DNA from: Acidobacteriota bacterium
GTDB taxonomy: Bacteria; Acidobacteriota; Vicinamibacteria; Vicinamibacterales; UBA2999
Assembly (NCBI GenBank): GCA_947482665.1
Contig: CANKJK010000006.1
Coordinates: 1-64,000 of the forward strand
Reading direction: 5' to 3'
Length of the DNA: 64,000 nucleotides
Positions 57,557 through 64,000 of the stretch are shown one piece after another. The position numbers and the translations under genes are program-made. The stretch's first letter is position 1; each line of letters opens with the position of its first letter. The notes under the pieces are model-generated. The model was not told the DNA's origin. It worked only from the letters and a program-made list of their open reading frames with translations, and did not search any database.

Positions 57557-58426
57557 TCAGGGCCGGGCCAGCATGTCGTCCACGATCTGTTTCGCGATCG
57601 GCAGGCTCACCGAGCAATGCGGGTCATCCACGCGGCAACGTGCCACGCTCAGCCCGCACCCACACGTGCAGCCTTCCGTATTCAGCTTCTGCAGGGCTTC
57701 CCCTCGGCGCGACGGGCTCAGCTTCGCCAGCTCGACGCCGGGTATCTCCCGCACCTGGGCGGCATTCGCCAGGCCCACGGGCCGATCCGCCTCGATGCGC
57801 TCAACGGTCACGTGGGTCGGCAGGCCGGCAAGCACGCGCGTCTCCTGCTCGGTGAGCGCGGCATTCAGCATGCCGACGTGCTTCTGTACCACCAGGCCGT
57901 CCCGGTCCACGATGAGCGAGGTCGGCAGGCTCGACATGCCCGGGAACGCCTTGTAGATCTCGGGCGTCGCCATGGCCACCGGGTAGTTGACGTTGAACGC
58001 CTGGAGGAACCGGCGGACGTCGTCGGCCGGTGACTCATCGAGCGAGATACCCAGCACGACGACCTGGTCGCGGTACTTGGCCTGCAGCGCCACGAGATCC
58101 GGAATCTCCGCCCGGCAGGGCGGACACCACGTCGCCCAGAAGTTCAGGATGAGCACCTTGCCCTTGAGGTCGCTGCTCCGCAGCACCTTCCCGTCGAGCG
58201 TCTCGACCGAGAAGGCCTTGACCGGCGCGGGCGCCTTGTAGAACTGCACCACCGCCGGACCGCCCTCCGCGGCCTCTGGCGGTGCCGCGGTGACCGGCTG
58301 CGCGCCCGCAGCGACCGACGCCTCACCGGCCGCCTGCCTCCCGCGGACGAAACGCGCGGAGGCTAGTGCCGCCACGATGAAGGCGACGGCCACGAGGCCG
58401 AGCAGGAATGCACGTGTACGGGTCAT
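57557..58426 (-). CDS. TlpA-like thioredoxin with C-terminal cysteine cluster
   Basis: A 289-residue membrane-anchored thiol-disulfide protein. One N-terminal helix (AFLLGLVAVAFIVAALASA) is followed by a TlpA/ResA domain with the active site WCPPC (100-104) and the cis-Pro loop SSLPTSLIVDRDG. After it comes an extra tail with Cys253, 255, 257, 264 and 271 (CTCGCG...C......C), which could bind a metal ion or form disulfides. Known relatives reduce apocytochromes or copper-chaperone thiols in the periplasm, which would suit the many cytochromes here. First gene of the operon with the propeller and Ig-like proteins. Confidence 0.87.
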   Translation of the reverse strand: MTRTRAFLLGLVAVAFIVAALASARFVRGRQAAGEASVAAGAQPVTAAPPEAAEGGPAVVQFYKAPAPVKAFSVETLDGKVLRSSDLKGKVLILNFWATWCPPCRAEIPDLVALQAKYRDQVVVLGISLDESPADDVRRFLQAFNVNYPVAMATPEIYKAFPGMSSLPTSLIVDRDGLVVQKHVGMLNAALTEQETRVLAGLPTHVTVERIEADRPVGLANAAQVREIPGVELAKLSPSRRGEALQKLNTEGCTCGCGLSVARCRVDDPHCSVSLPIAKQIVDDMLARP

Positions 58427-58476
58427 CAGGGGGGCTAGAGGGGTTATACCAGAGGCGACCGGGGCCAACAATCGGG

Positions 58477-58482
58477 TACCCT
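58477..58482 (+). promoter_or_regulatory. -10-like TACCCT, probable leaderless promoter
   Basis: TACCCT ends seven bases before ATG 58490. GCGACC, 16 bases upstream, is a poor -35. No ribosome site. Confidence 0.4.
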
Positions 58483-58489
58483 GACAGCC

Positions 58490-59992
58490 ATGTCCGCAGC
58501 CCTCGACCGCCTCCTGGTCATTCTCGGCGAGATCGCAGACCTCCAGAAGTCCGCCGCCCTCCTCGAGTGGGACGAACAGGTCTACATGCCGCCCGGCGGT
58601 GCCGAGACCCACGGCCAGATGGTGGGCACGGTCCGGAAGCTGGCGCACGAGATGTTCGTGACCGACGAGGTCGGGCGACTCCTGGAGCAGCTCGCGACGG
58701 ATGACGCCGGTGGGGATCCGGACTCGGATATGGCCCGGCTTGTCGCGGTCACCGCACGCGACTACGACAAGGCGCGCCGCGTGCCGGCCAGTTTCGTCGC
58801 CGAACAGGCGCGCATCCTGTCCGCGAGCCAGCAGGCCTGGTTCCAGGCGCGTGCCACGAGCAGCTTCGCGACGTTCCAGCCCCATCTCGAACGCTTCATC
58901 GAGCTGAAGCAGCGCTACATCAGCTTCTTTCCGCCCGCGGCCCATCCCTACGACACCTTGCTCGACGAGTTCGAGCCCGGCACCACCACGGCGGACGTCC
59001 AGGCCGTCTTTGCGACCCTCCGGCCGCGTCAGGTCGCGCTCATCCGTGAACTGGCCCAACGGCCGCAGATCGACGACACCTTTCTGCACGTGCCCTACGA
59101 CGAGGATGCCCTCTGGGCGTTCAGCCGGACGGTCGTCACGGCCATGGGCTTTGACTGGACGCGCGGCCGGCAGGACCGCTCCGCGCACCCGTTCGCCACC
59201 GGCATCGGGAGCAATGACGTGCGCATCACGTCGCGGCACGTCCCGAAGGAACCGCTCTCCCTCATCTTTGGTTCCGTGCACGAAGCCGGGCACGCGCTCT
59301 ACGAACAGGGGATCGCCCCCGCCTTCGCGCGCCACTCACTGGGCGCCGCGACATCGCTCGGCATCCATGAGTCCCAGAGCCGGCTGTGGGAGAACCTCGT
59401 CGGCCGCTCCCGGCCGTTCTGGTCGCACTTCTATCCGGCCCTGCAGCAGCACTTCCCCGCGCAGCTCGGAGGCGTGCCGCTCGACCGGTTCTATCGCGCC
59501 ATCAATCGTGTGCAGCCCTCGCTCATCCGTGTCGAGGCGGACGAAGCCACCTACAACCTGCACGTGATGCTGCGGGTCGAACTGGAGATCGCCCTCATCG
59601 AAGGCCGGCTCCAGGTGCGGGATCTCCCCGAGGCGTGGCGCGCCGCGATGCAGGACTATCTGGGGCTGACGCCACCGGACGAGGCGACCGGCGTGCTCCA
59701 GGACATCCACTGGTCCATCGGCGCCTTCGGCTACTTCGCCACCTACACGCTCGGGAACCTCATCTCGGCGCAGCTGTGGAATGCCTTCGGCGCCGCGCAT
59801 CCCTCACGCGACACGGACATGGCGGCGGGTGACTTCTCGGCCCTGCTGGCATGGCTGCGAACCACCGTCCATGCGCCCGGGCGCAAGTACGTGCCGAAGG
59901 AAATCGTGCAGCGGGCGACCGGTGGCGGGCTGGATGCGGAGCCGTATCTCCGCTACCTCGAAGAGAAGTACCGCGCGGTCTACGCGGGCTGA
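58490..59992 (+). CDS. Carboxypeptidase Taq (M32 family)
   Basis: A 500-residue cytosolic zinc carboxypeptidase with broad specificity for C-terminal residues. HEAGH at 264-268 (in LIFGSVHEAGHALYEQG) is the zinc site, followed by the conserved GAATSLGIHESQSRLWENLVGRS, which gives the third ligand. The motifs DVRITSR and YNLHVMLRVELEIALIEG are also typical. It matches the usual length (about 500). Together with PepF it probably recycles peptides. It stands as a single gene with a probable leaderless start. Confidence 0.95.
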   Translation: MSAALDRLLVILGEIADLQKSAALLEWDEQVYMPPGGAETHGQMVGTVRKLAHEMFVTDEVGRLLEQLATDDAGGDPDSDMARLVAVTARDYDKARRVPASFVAEQARILSASQQAWFQARATSSFATFQPHLERFIELKQRYISFFPPAAHPYDTLLDEFEPGTTTADVQAVFATLRPRQVALIRELAQRPQIDDTFLHVPYDEDALWAFSRTVVTAMGFDWTRGRQDRSAHPFATGIGSNDVRITSRHVPKEPLSLIFGSVHEAGHALYEQGIAPAFARHSLGAATSLGIHESQSRLWENLVGRSRPFWSHFYPALQQHFPAQLGGVPLDRFYRAINRVQPSLIRVEADEATYNLHVMLRVELEIALIEGRLQVRDLPEAWRAAMQDYLGLTPPDEATGVLQDIHWSIGAFGYFATYTLGNLISAQLWNAFGAAHPSRDTDMAAGDFSALLAWLRTTVHAPGRKYVPKEIVQRATGGGLDAEPYLRYLEEKYRAVYAG

Positions 59993-60015
59993 GTCCAGGC
60001 GCCAGGGTCTGGTGG

Positions 60016-60924
60016 CTATTTCACGTCGGGAAGCGGAATCACCTCGCTCGAGGTGACGCCGAATTTCCGGAAGCGGCCATAGGTCGCCTTGCCTTTGACC
60101 TCGGAGCGGCGGAGCGTGTAGATCTCCTCCATCTCCTTCGGCACTTCCACGCCGAACCGCTCGTCGAAGGCGAAGGTGGTCGAGACCAGCGCGCGGAGTC
60201 CGGCGTCGAGAAACGCGATCTCGGTGCGCACGATCTCGCCGGTCGGCACGATCCAGAGCGTGCCGCTCGCAAACAGGCTCCGCCCATCCGGCGTCGTCAC
60301 GACGGTCGGCTTGTCCTTCTCCCGATAACTGACGGCCCACGCGCCTGGCCGGACCGCCGGATCTTCCTTCTCCACCTTGAACGTGAAGCGGCCCTGCTGG
60401 CGCGCATCGAGGAAGCCCATGGCCAGCAGCGGCATGTTGATGGTCCGCTCCAGTTCGCCGATGTTGTACCGGGCGCTCTCAGCCACGATGGCCTGGGCCA
60501 TCATCACGGCCGAGTCTGCCGGCTTCGTCAGCAGTCGCAGGAGCCGCTCCTCGCGCTCGCGCACGGGACGGCCATCCACCTCGAACACATCCCGGAGCGG
60601 AGCCCAGCGGTCCTCGTCTGGCAGCTTGATGAGCAGAAAATCCGAGACCAACTCCCGGCGCTGTGCACCGGAAATGACCGGCGCGGCCCCCCGGCCAGAC
60701 CCGGTGACGGCCGCTCGGCCCGTGGCCACCTGGAGGTAGCGCTCTTCCGCCACGACCGAGACAAACGCGGCGCTGAACCGCTCCATGTAGACAGCGGCGT
60801 TGTGCAGGAGGTCGGTCTCGGAGGGCCTGGTCGCTGTCTGCGCCACGAGCGGTGCGGTCAGCGCGAGCCACACCCCAACGCCCCACGACAGGGCGAAGGC
60901 GGCACGGGCGGGCCGATTCCGCAT
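60016..60924 (-). CDS. Exported protein of unknown function
   Basis: A 302-residue protein with a signal peptide ending PLVAQ. The pattern DLLHNAAVYMERFSAAFVSVVAEERYLQ, RRELVSDFLLIKLPDEDRWAPLRDVFEVDGRPVREREERLLRLL, and later FKVEKEDPAVRPGAWAVSYREKDKPTVV with GEIVRTEI resembles a large set of acidobacterial secreted proteins that I cannot name. The repeating beta strands and the ending EEIYTLRRSEVKGKATYGRFRKFGV suggest a lipoprotein-carrier (LolA-like) type sheet, but this is only an impression. A single gene, convergent with the carboxypeptidase gene. Confidence 0.7.
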   Translation of the reverse strand: MRNRPARAAFALSWGVGVWLALTAPLVAQTATRPSETDLLHNAAVYMERFSAAFVSVVAEERYLQVATGRAAVTGSGRGAAPVISGAQRRELVSDFLLIKLPDEDRWAPLRDVFEVDGRPVREREERLLRLLTKPADSAVMMAQAIVAESARYNIGELERTINMPLLAMGFLDARQQGRFTFKVEKEDPAVRPGAWAVSYREKDKPTVVTTPDGRSLFASGTLWIVPTGEIVRTEIAFLDAGLRALVSTTFAFDERFGVEVPKEMEEIYTLRRSEVKGKATYGRFRKFGVTSSEVIPLPDVK

Positions 60925-60944
60925 GGGCAGGCGTGTCCGCGGGA

Positions 60945-61361
60945 TCAGCAGAATTCGTCGAACGCGGCGGTCAGCACGGACGCGATGTCCGCGGCTGAAC
61001 GATTCTCGATCTGGTGGCGTTCAAGGACGAAGACGAGCTGCCCGCCCTTGAGCAGGCCGACAGAGGGCGACGACGGGCGGACGCCCGTGAAATAGCCCCG
61101 CGCACGGTCTGTGGCGTCCACGTCTGCTCCCGCGAACACCGTCACGGCGCGGTCGGGCTTCTTCGCATGCTGCAGGGCGAGACCGACGCCGGGCCGCGCC
61201 TTCCCGGCGGCACAGCCGCACACGGAATTGACCACGATCATCAGTGTGCCGGGTGTGTCGCGGACGGCGGCGTCCACATCAGCCGCGGTGCGCACTTCGT
61301 CGACGCCGTGCCGCGTCAGATCCGTCCGCATGGGGGCCACGAGCATCTCGGGATAGGGCAT
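60945..61361 (-). CDS. Bacilliredoxin, BrxA/BrxB family (YphP/YqiW)
   Basis: A 138-residue thioredoxin-fold protein. The active site is CGC (Cys48, Cys50) in VVNSVCGCAAGKARPG, a hallmark of the family (DUF1094). In Firmicutes it removes bacillithiol from proteins; Acidobacteriota may use bacillithiol as well, or a different thiol. MPYPEMLVAPMRTDLTRHGVDEVRTAADVD is the typical beginning. It is divergent from lpxD with 32 bases between, and its -10-like TATGAT lies six bases before the ATG. Confidence 0.93.
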   Translation of the reverse strand: MPYPEMLVAPMRTDLTRHGVDEVRTAADVDAAVRDTPGTLMIVVNSVCGCAAGKARPGVGLALQHAKKPDRAVTVFAGADVDATDRARGYFTGVRPSSPSVGLLKGGQLVFVLERHQIENRSAADIASVLTAAFDEFC

Positions 61362-61367
61362 GCGGGC

Positions 61368-61373
61368 ATCATA
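61368..61373 (-). promoter_or_regulatory. -10 TATGAT of the bacilliredoxin gene, probable leaderless promoter
   Basis: Read on the minus strand, TATGAT ends six bases before ATG 61361. It mirrors the lpxD site across a gap of only eight bases. Confidence 0.5.
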
Positions 61374-61381
61374 GCAGGCAC

Positions 61382-61387
61382 TACAAT
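61382..61387 (+). promoter_or_regulatory. -10 TACAAT of lpxD, probable leaderless promoter
   Basis: TACAAT ends six bases before ATG 61394; no -35 or ribosome site is seen. RNA polymerase at this site and at the divergent one would collide or exclude each other. Confidence 0.5.
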
Positions 61388-61393
61388 CTCCGC

Positions 61394-62422
61394 ATGACGC
61401 TTGGCGACATCGCGGCCGCCCTGGGATGCACGCTGCACGGCGACGGAGGCCTGACCATCACCGGCGTGGCCACGCTGGACGCCGCGGGCCCGACCGACCT
61501 CACCTTTCTGGCCAACCCGAAATACGCCGCCCGCGCCCGGACATCACAGGCCGCCGCCGTGCTGGTCTCCGCGCCACTCGACGGCTCCCCGATGGTCTCG
61601 GTCGTCTCGAAGAACCCGTACCTCGACTTCGCCCGGGCGCTGGCGATGTTCTATCGCGCGCCGCGTCCCGCGGCCGGCATCCACCCACTCGCGTCGGTCG
61701 ACCCGACCGCTTCAATCGGTGAGGGCGCGTCCATCGGCCCGTTTGCCGTGGTGGGCGCGCGCGTCACCCTGGGGCGCCACGCCGTGGTCCATCCCCATGT
61801 GGTGATCTACGAAGGCGTCACCATCGGTGACGATTTCACGGCGCATGCCCACGCCTCTGTCCGGGAGTTCTGCCGGATCGGCCACCGCGTCACGCTGCAG
61901 AACGGCGTCGTGATCGGCGGTGACGGCTTCGGCTTTGCGAAGCGGGCCGATGGGTCACACGAAAAGATCGTCCAGTCCGGCGTCACCGTGATCGAGGATG
62001 ACGTCGAGGTCCAGACCCTCTCCTCCATCGACCGCGCCACACTCGGAGAAACCCGCGTGAAGCGCGGCGCCAAGGTGGACAGCCTTGTCCAGGTGGGACA
62101 TGCGTGCGTCGTCGGCGAGGACAACATCCTCTGCGCCCAGACGGGTCTGGCCGGCAGCAGCGTGCTGGGGAAGAATGTGCTGCTTGCCGGGCAGGTGGGC
62201 GTCGCCGGTCACCTGACCATTCACGACAACACCATCGCCTACGCCCAGAGCGGCATCAACAACGATGTGCCGGCGGGTTCGGTGGTCGCTGGCACACCCG
62301 CCTACGATGCGAAGGATTGGCGGAAGACCTCGGCGGTGCTGCCGAGGCTGGCCGAGCTGCAGCGCGACCTGCGCGCCATCAAGGCCCGGCTCGCCGAGCT
62401 GACACCGCCCGAGGCGCTGTAG
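61394..62422 (+). CDS. lpxD: UDP-3-O-(3-hydroxyacyl)glucosamine N-acyltransferase
   Basis: A 342-residue acyltransferase of lipid A synthesis. It moves a hydroxyacyl chain from ACP to the 2-amino group of UDP-3-O-acyl-glucosamine. An N-terminal uridine-binding domain (LTITGVATLDAAGPTDLTFLANPKY) is followed by hexapeptide repeats of a left-handed helix (GEGASIGPFAVVGARVTLGRHAVV), with the signature NGVVIGGDGFGFA and the catalytic histidine in LVQVGHACVVGED. It shows that the organism makes lipid A. The gene stands alone and not with lpxA or fabZ, so it may be an additional copy. Confidence 0.94.
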   Translation: MTLGDIAAALGCTLHGDGGLTITGVATLDAAGPTDLTFLANPKYAARARTSQAAAVLVSAPLDGSPMVSVVSKNPYLDFARALAMFYRAPRPAAGIHPLASVDPTASIGEGASIGPFAVVGARVTLGRHAVVHPHVVIYEGVTIGDDFTAHAHASVREFCRIGHRVTLQNGVVIGGDGFGFAKRADGSHEKIVQSGVTVIEDDVEVQTLSSIDRATLGETRVKRGAKVDSLVQVGHACVVGEDNILCAQTGLAGSSVLGKNVLLAGQVGVAGHLTIHDNTIAYAQSGINNDVPAGSVVAGTPAYDAKDWRKTSAVLPRLAELQRDLRAIKARLAELTPPEAL

Positions 62423-62437
62423 CCCGATTGCCGTGGC

Positions 62438-62464
62438 GGCCGGGGCGCACCACGCACCCCGGCC
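62438..62464. terminator. Hairpin between convergent genes
   Basis: GGCCGGGG, 11-base loop, CCCCGGCC between the ends of lpxD and the NHL gene. No T-tract. Confidence 0.4.
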
Positions 62465-62477
62465 CCCTGTCATTGGT

Positions 62478-63728
62478 CTAGCGCAGACTCGCCGGGCCCA
62501 GGCCCTTGTAGAGGAAGCGCTGCACGCGCTTACTCTCCCAGGTCTCTCCCACGTAGATGTTGCCCTTCGAATCCGTCGCGATCACATTGGCCGCGCGGAA
62601 CGCTCCGCCCTGCGCACCGCCAAACCCGAAGCGCCCGAGCGTCTTGAGCGACTGCCGGTCCAGAATCCAGACCTTCTGGTTCATGCCGTCGGCCACGTAG
62701 GCGAACTTCTGCTGCGGGTCCGCCGAGAAGGCGATGTCATACACGGCGCCGCCGAGGGTGTTCGGCGCCACGACCCCTTCCTTCACGAACGTGCCGTCCG
62801 TCTTGAACACCTGAATGCGGTTGTTCACGCGGTCCGCCACATAGAGCAGGCCGTCCTTGCTGAGCGCCATGCCGTGGATTTCGCCGAACTGCGGGCTCTT
62901 CGGGTCGGGCTTGTACTGCTCCACCTTCACGGAGTCATCGGGCTTGTTGCCATACGCGCCCCAGTGCCGCTTGTACACGCCGGTGTAGGCGTCAAACACG
63001 ATGATGCGGCGGTTCCGCAGCCCATCGGCCACGAAGACCTCGTTGGCCTTCTGGTCCACGGCAAAGGCCACGGCGCCGTTCAGGTTTGCCGTATCGTTGC
63101 TGCCCTTGCTCTGGCCGTGCTTGCCGAGCTGCACGAGCTTCTTGCCGAAGCGCGTGAACTTAATCGCCTGCGCATCGCCGGGACCGTCAGCCCCGACCCA
63201 CACGTTGTTGTTCTCGTCGACGTAGATGCCGCGCTCCCCGAACGGACCAGAGCCGAGTCCTGAGTCTGGGCTTCTGGGCGCAGGCGTCGGCCACTCATAG
63301 CCCGGGCCTGGACCGCCCCACGCCTGCACGACGTTGCCCTCCTGATCGAACTCAATCACCGGAGGCGCGGGCCGGCAGCACATGGCGAAGGGGCCGCCAC
63401 CGTCCTGGCCGATGCCGTAATTGGAATCGTTGGTCGCCTCCTTCTCGGAGTTCTTGAGGCTGGCCGGTCGCTGAATGATCCAGATGTGGTCGCGGGCGTC
63501 CACGTGCACGCCCGCCACCTGCCCGAGCTTCCAGGCGTTGGGCAGCGGCTTCGGGAACGTCTTGTCGTAGGCGAACTGCGGCACCAGCGGCGCCGAGGGA
63601 TCCGGCTGCGTGATTGCCGCCGCCACCGGCTTCGAGGCCGCCGGGCGTTGCTGAGCCTGCAGGAGGTGCCCCGCCGCCGCGATCGCCGCCAGCGACACCG
63701 TGATGACCATCGTACGCGCGCGTGTCAT
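62478..63728 (-). CDS. Exported NHL-repeat beta-propeller
   Basis: A 416-residue protein with a signal peptide and about six NHL repeats (for example GIYVDENNNVWVGADGPGDAQAIKFTRFGKKL, HGMALSKDGLLYVADRVNNRIQVFKTDGTFV, NVIATDSKGNIYVGETWESKRVQRFLYKG). The propeller resembles that of peptidyl-alpha-hydroxyglycine lyase (PAL), but I do not see proof of its catalytic residues. An insert with FAMCCRPAPPV has a double cysteine. Its ATG overlaps the stop of the preceding, similar gene by four bases, so it is the second of a tandem pair. Confidence 0.85.
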   Translation of the reverse strand: MTRARTMVITVSLAAIAAAGHLLQAQQRPAASKPVAAAITQPDPSAPLVPQFAYDKTFPKPLPNAWKLGQVAGVHVDARDHIWIIQRPASLKNSEKEATNDSNYGIGQDGGGPFAMCCRPAPPVIEFDQEGNVVQAWGGPGPGYEWPTPAPRSPDSGLGSGPFGERGIYVDENNNVWVGADGPGDAQAIKFTRFGKKLVQLGKHGQSKGSNDTANLNGAVAFAVDQKANEVFVADGLRNRRIIVFDAYTGVYKRHWGAYGNKPDDSVKVEQYKPDPKSPQFGEIHGMALSKDGLLYVADRVNNRIQVFKTDGTFVKEGVVAPNTLGGAVYDIAFSADPQQKFAYVADGMNQKVWILDRQSLKTLGRFGFGGAQGGAFRAANVIATDSKGNIYVGETWESKRVQRFLYKGLGPASLR

Positions 63729-64000
63729 GAACGTGTCCTCAAACCCTTATAGAGATAGCGCTGCACGCGCTTCCCTTCCCAGGTTTCGCCAATGTAGATG
63801 TTGCCGCGCTTGTCCACGTCGATGCTGTGCGGCGTGGTCATGCAGCCACCGGCATGTCCGGAACACCCGAACGAGCCGACGATCTCCAGGGTCTTCCGCT
63901 CCAGAATCCAGACCCGCTCATTCCGGCCATCGGGAATGTAGACCCAGCGCTGTCCCGGCTCGGGCGAGAGTCCGACGCCGAAGACCGACCCATTGAGGGT
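63725..64000 (-). CDS. NHL-repeat beta-propeller, upstream paralogue (5' part outside window)
   Basis: The last 91 codons of a second NHL propeller are present. The end IDVDKRGNIYIGETWEGKRVQRYLYKGL is nearly the same as the end of the next gene (IATDSKGNIYVGETWESKRVQRFLYKGL). Before it are RWVYIPDGRNERVWILERKTLEIVGSFG and CSGHAGGCMTTPHS, with two cysteines not shared by the paralogue. Its stop overlaps the next start (ATGA). The pair appears to be a tandem duplication. Confidence 0.82.
   Translation of the reverse strand, partial: TLNGSVFGVGLSPEPGQRWVYIPDGRNERVWILERKTLEIVGSFGCSGHAGGCMTTPHSIDVDKRGNIYIGETWEGKRVQRYLYKGLRTRS

Overview
The window looks like chromosomal DNA of a high-GC, Gram-negative, aerobic heterotroph, most likely an Acidobacteriota of the Vicinamibacteria type (subdivision 6, the Luteitalea group). 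This is inferred from protein families, not from a marker gene. The families include two sets of PSD/PSCyt cytochromes with DUF1552 partners, exported ankyrin proteins, a winged-helix/TPR regulator, many haem c proteins, and LpxD, which implies a lipid A outer membrane. About 50 genes fill nearly all of the sequence. I saw no tRNA, rRNA, insertion sequence, phage gene or CRISPR array.

Layout. 1-4855: a cut MFS transporter coupled to oligoendopeptidase F, then a zinc metallopeptidase/ATP-grasp ligase pair. 4902-9500: a redox block with a di-haem peroxidase and an NsrR-like regulator facing a laccase-type multicopper oxidase and a haem protein; a candidate operator overlaps the oxidase promoter. 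9502-16964: first PSD/DUF1552 operon, with TPR and cytochrome c genes, divergent from an exported ankyrin protein and a di-haem cytochrome. 17057-26324: a small CC-tailed protein with an ArsA/Get3 ATPase, then nitrogen control (NifA-like sigma-54 activator, PII, GlnD, SulP carrier, AmtB with a candidate sigma-54 promoter). 26409-32132: a minus-strand run of MFS pump, AceK, isocitrate dehydrogenase and two small exported proteins. 32262-36279: winged-helix/TPR regulator, HEXXH protein, reaction-centre-type cytochrome and an ACT protein. 36305-41734: a second, inverted copy of the ankyrin / PSD / DUF1552 module. 41845-47487: TetR regulator, fused acyl-CoA mutase IcmF, malic enzyme. 47502-54648: CusCBA-like efflux operon, octahaem cytochrome and DUF2231 membrane protein. 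54697-64000: epoxide-hydrolase-fold protein, a TlpA/propeller/unknown operon, carboxypeptidase Taq, bacilliredoxin, LpxD and two tandem NHL propellers.

How they fit together. Much of the window is periplasmic electron transfer and oxidative or nitrosative stress handling (about ten haem c proteins, copper oxidase, peroxidase, TlpA, bacilliredoxin). A second theme is carbon and nitrogen control: AceK with its target Icd, IcmF with malic enzyme, and the PII-GlnD-AmtB set. A cross-cutting pattern is that many genes opening a transcript, mostly for cytosolic proteins, have no Shine-Dalgarno but a -10-like hexamer 6-8 bases before the start codon, so they are probably leaderless, whereas most exported proteins have clear AGGAG-type sites.
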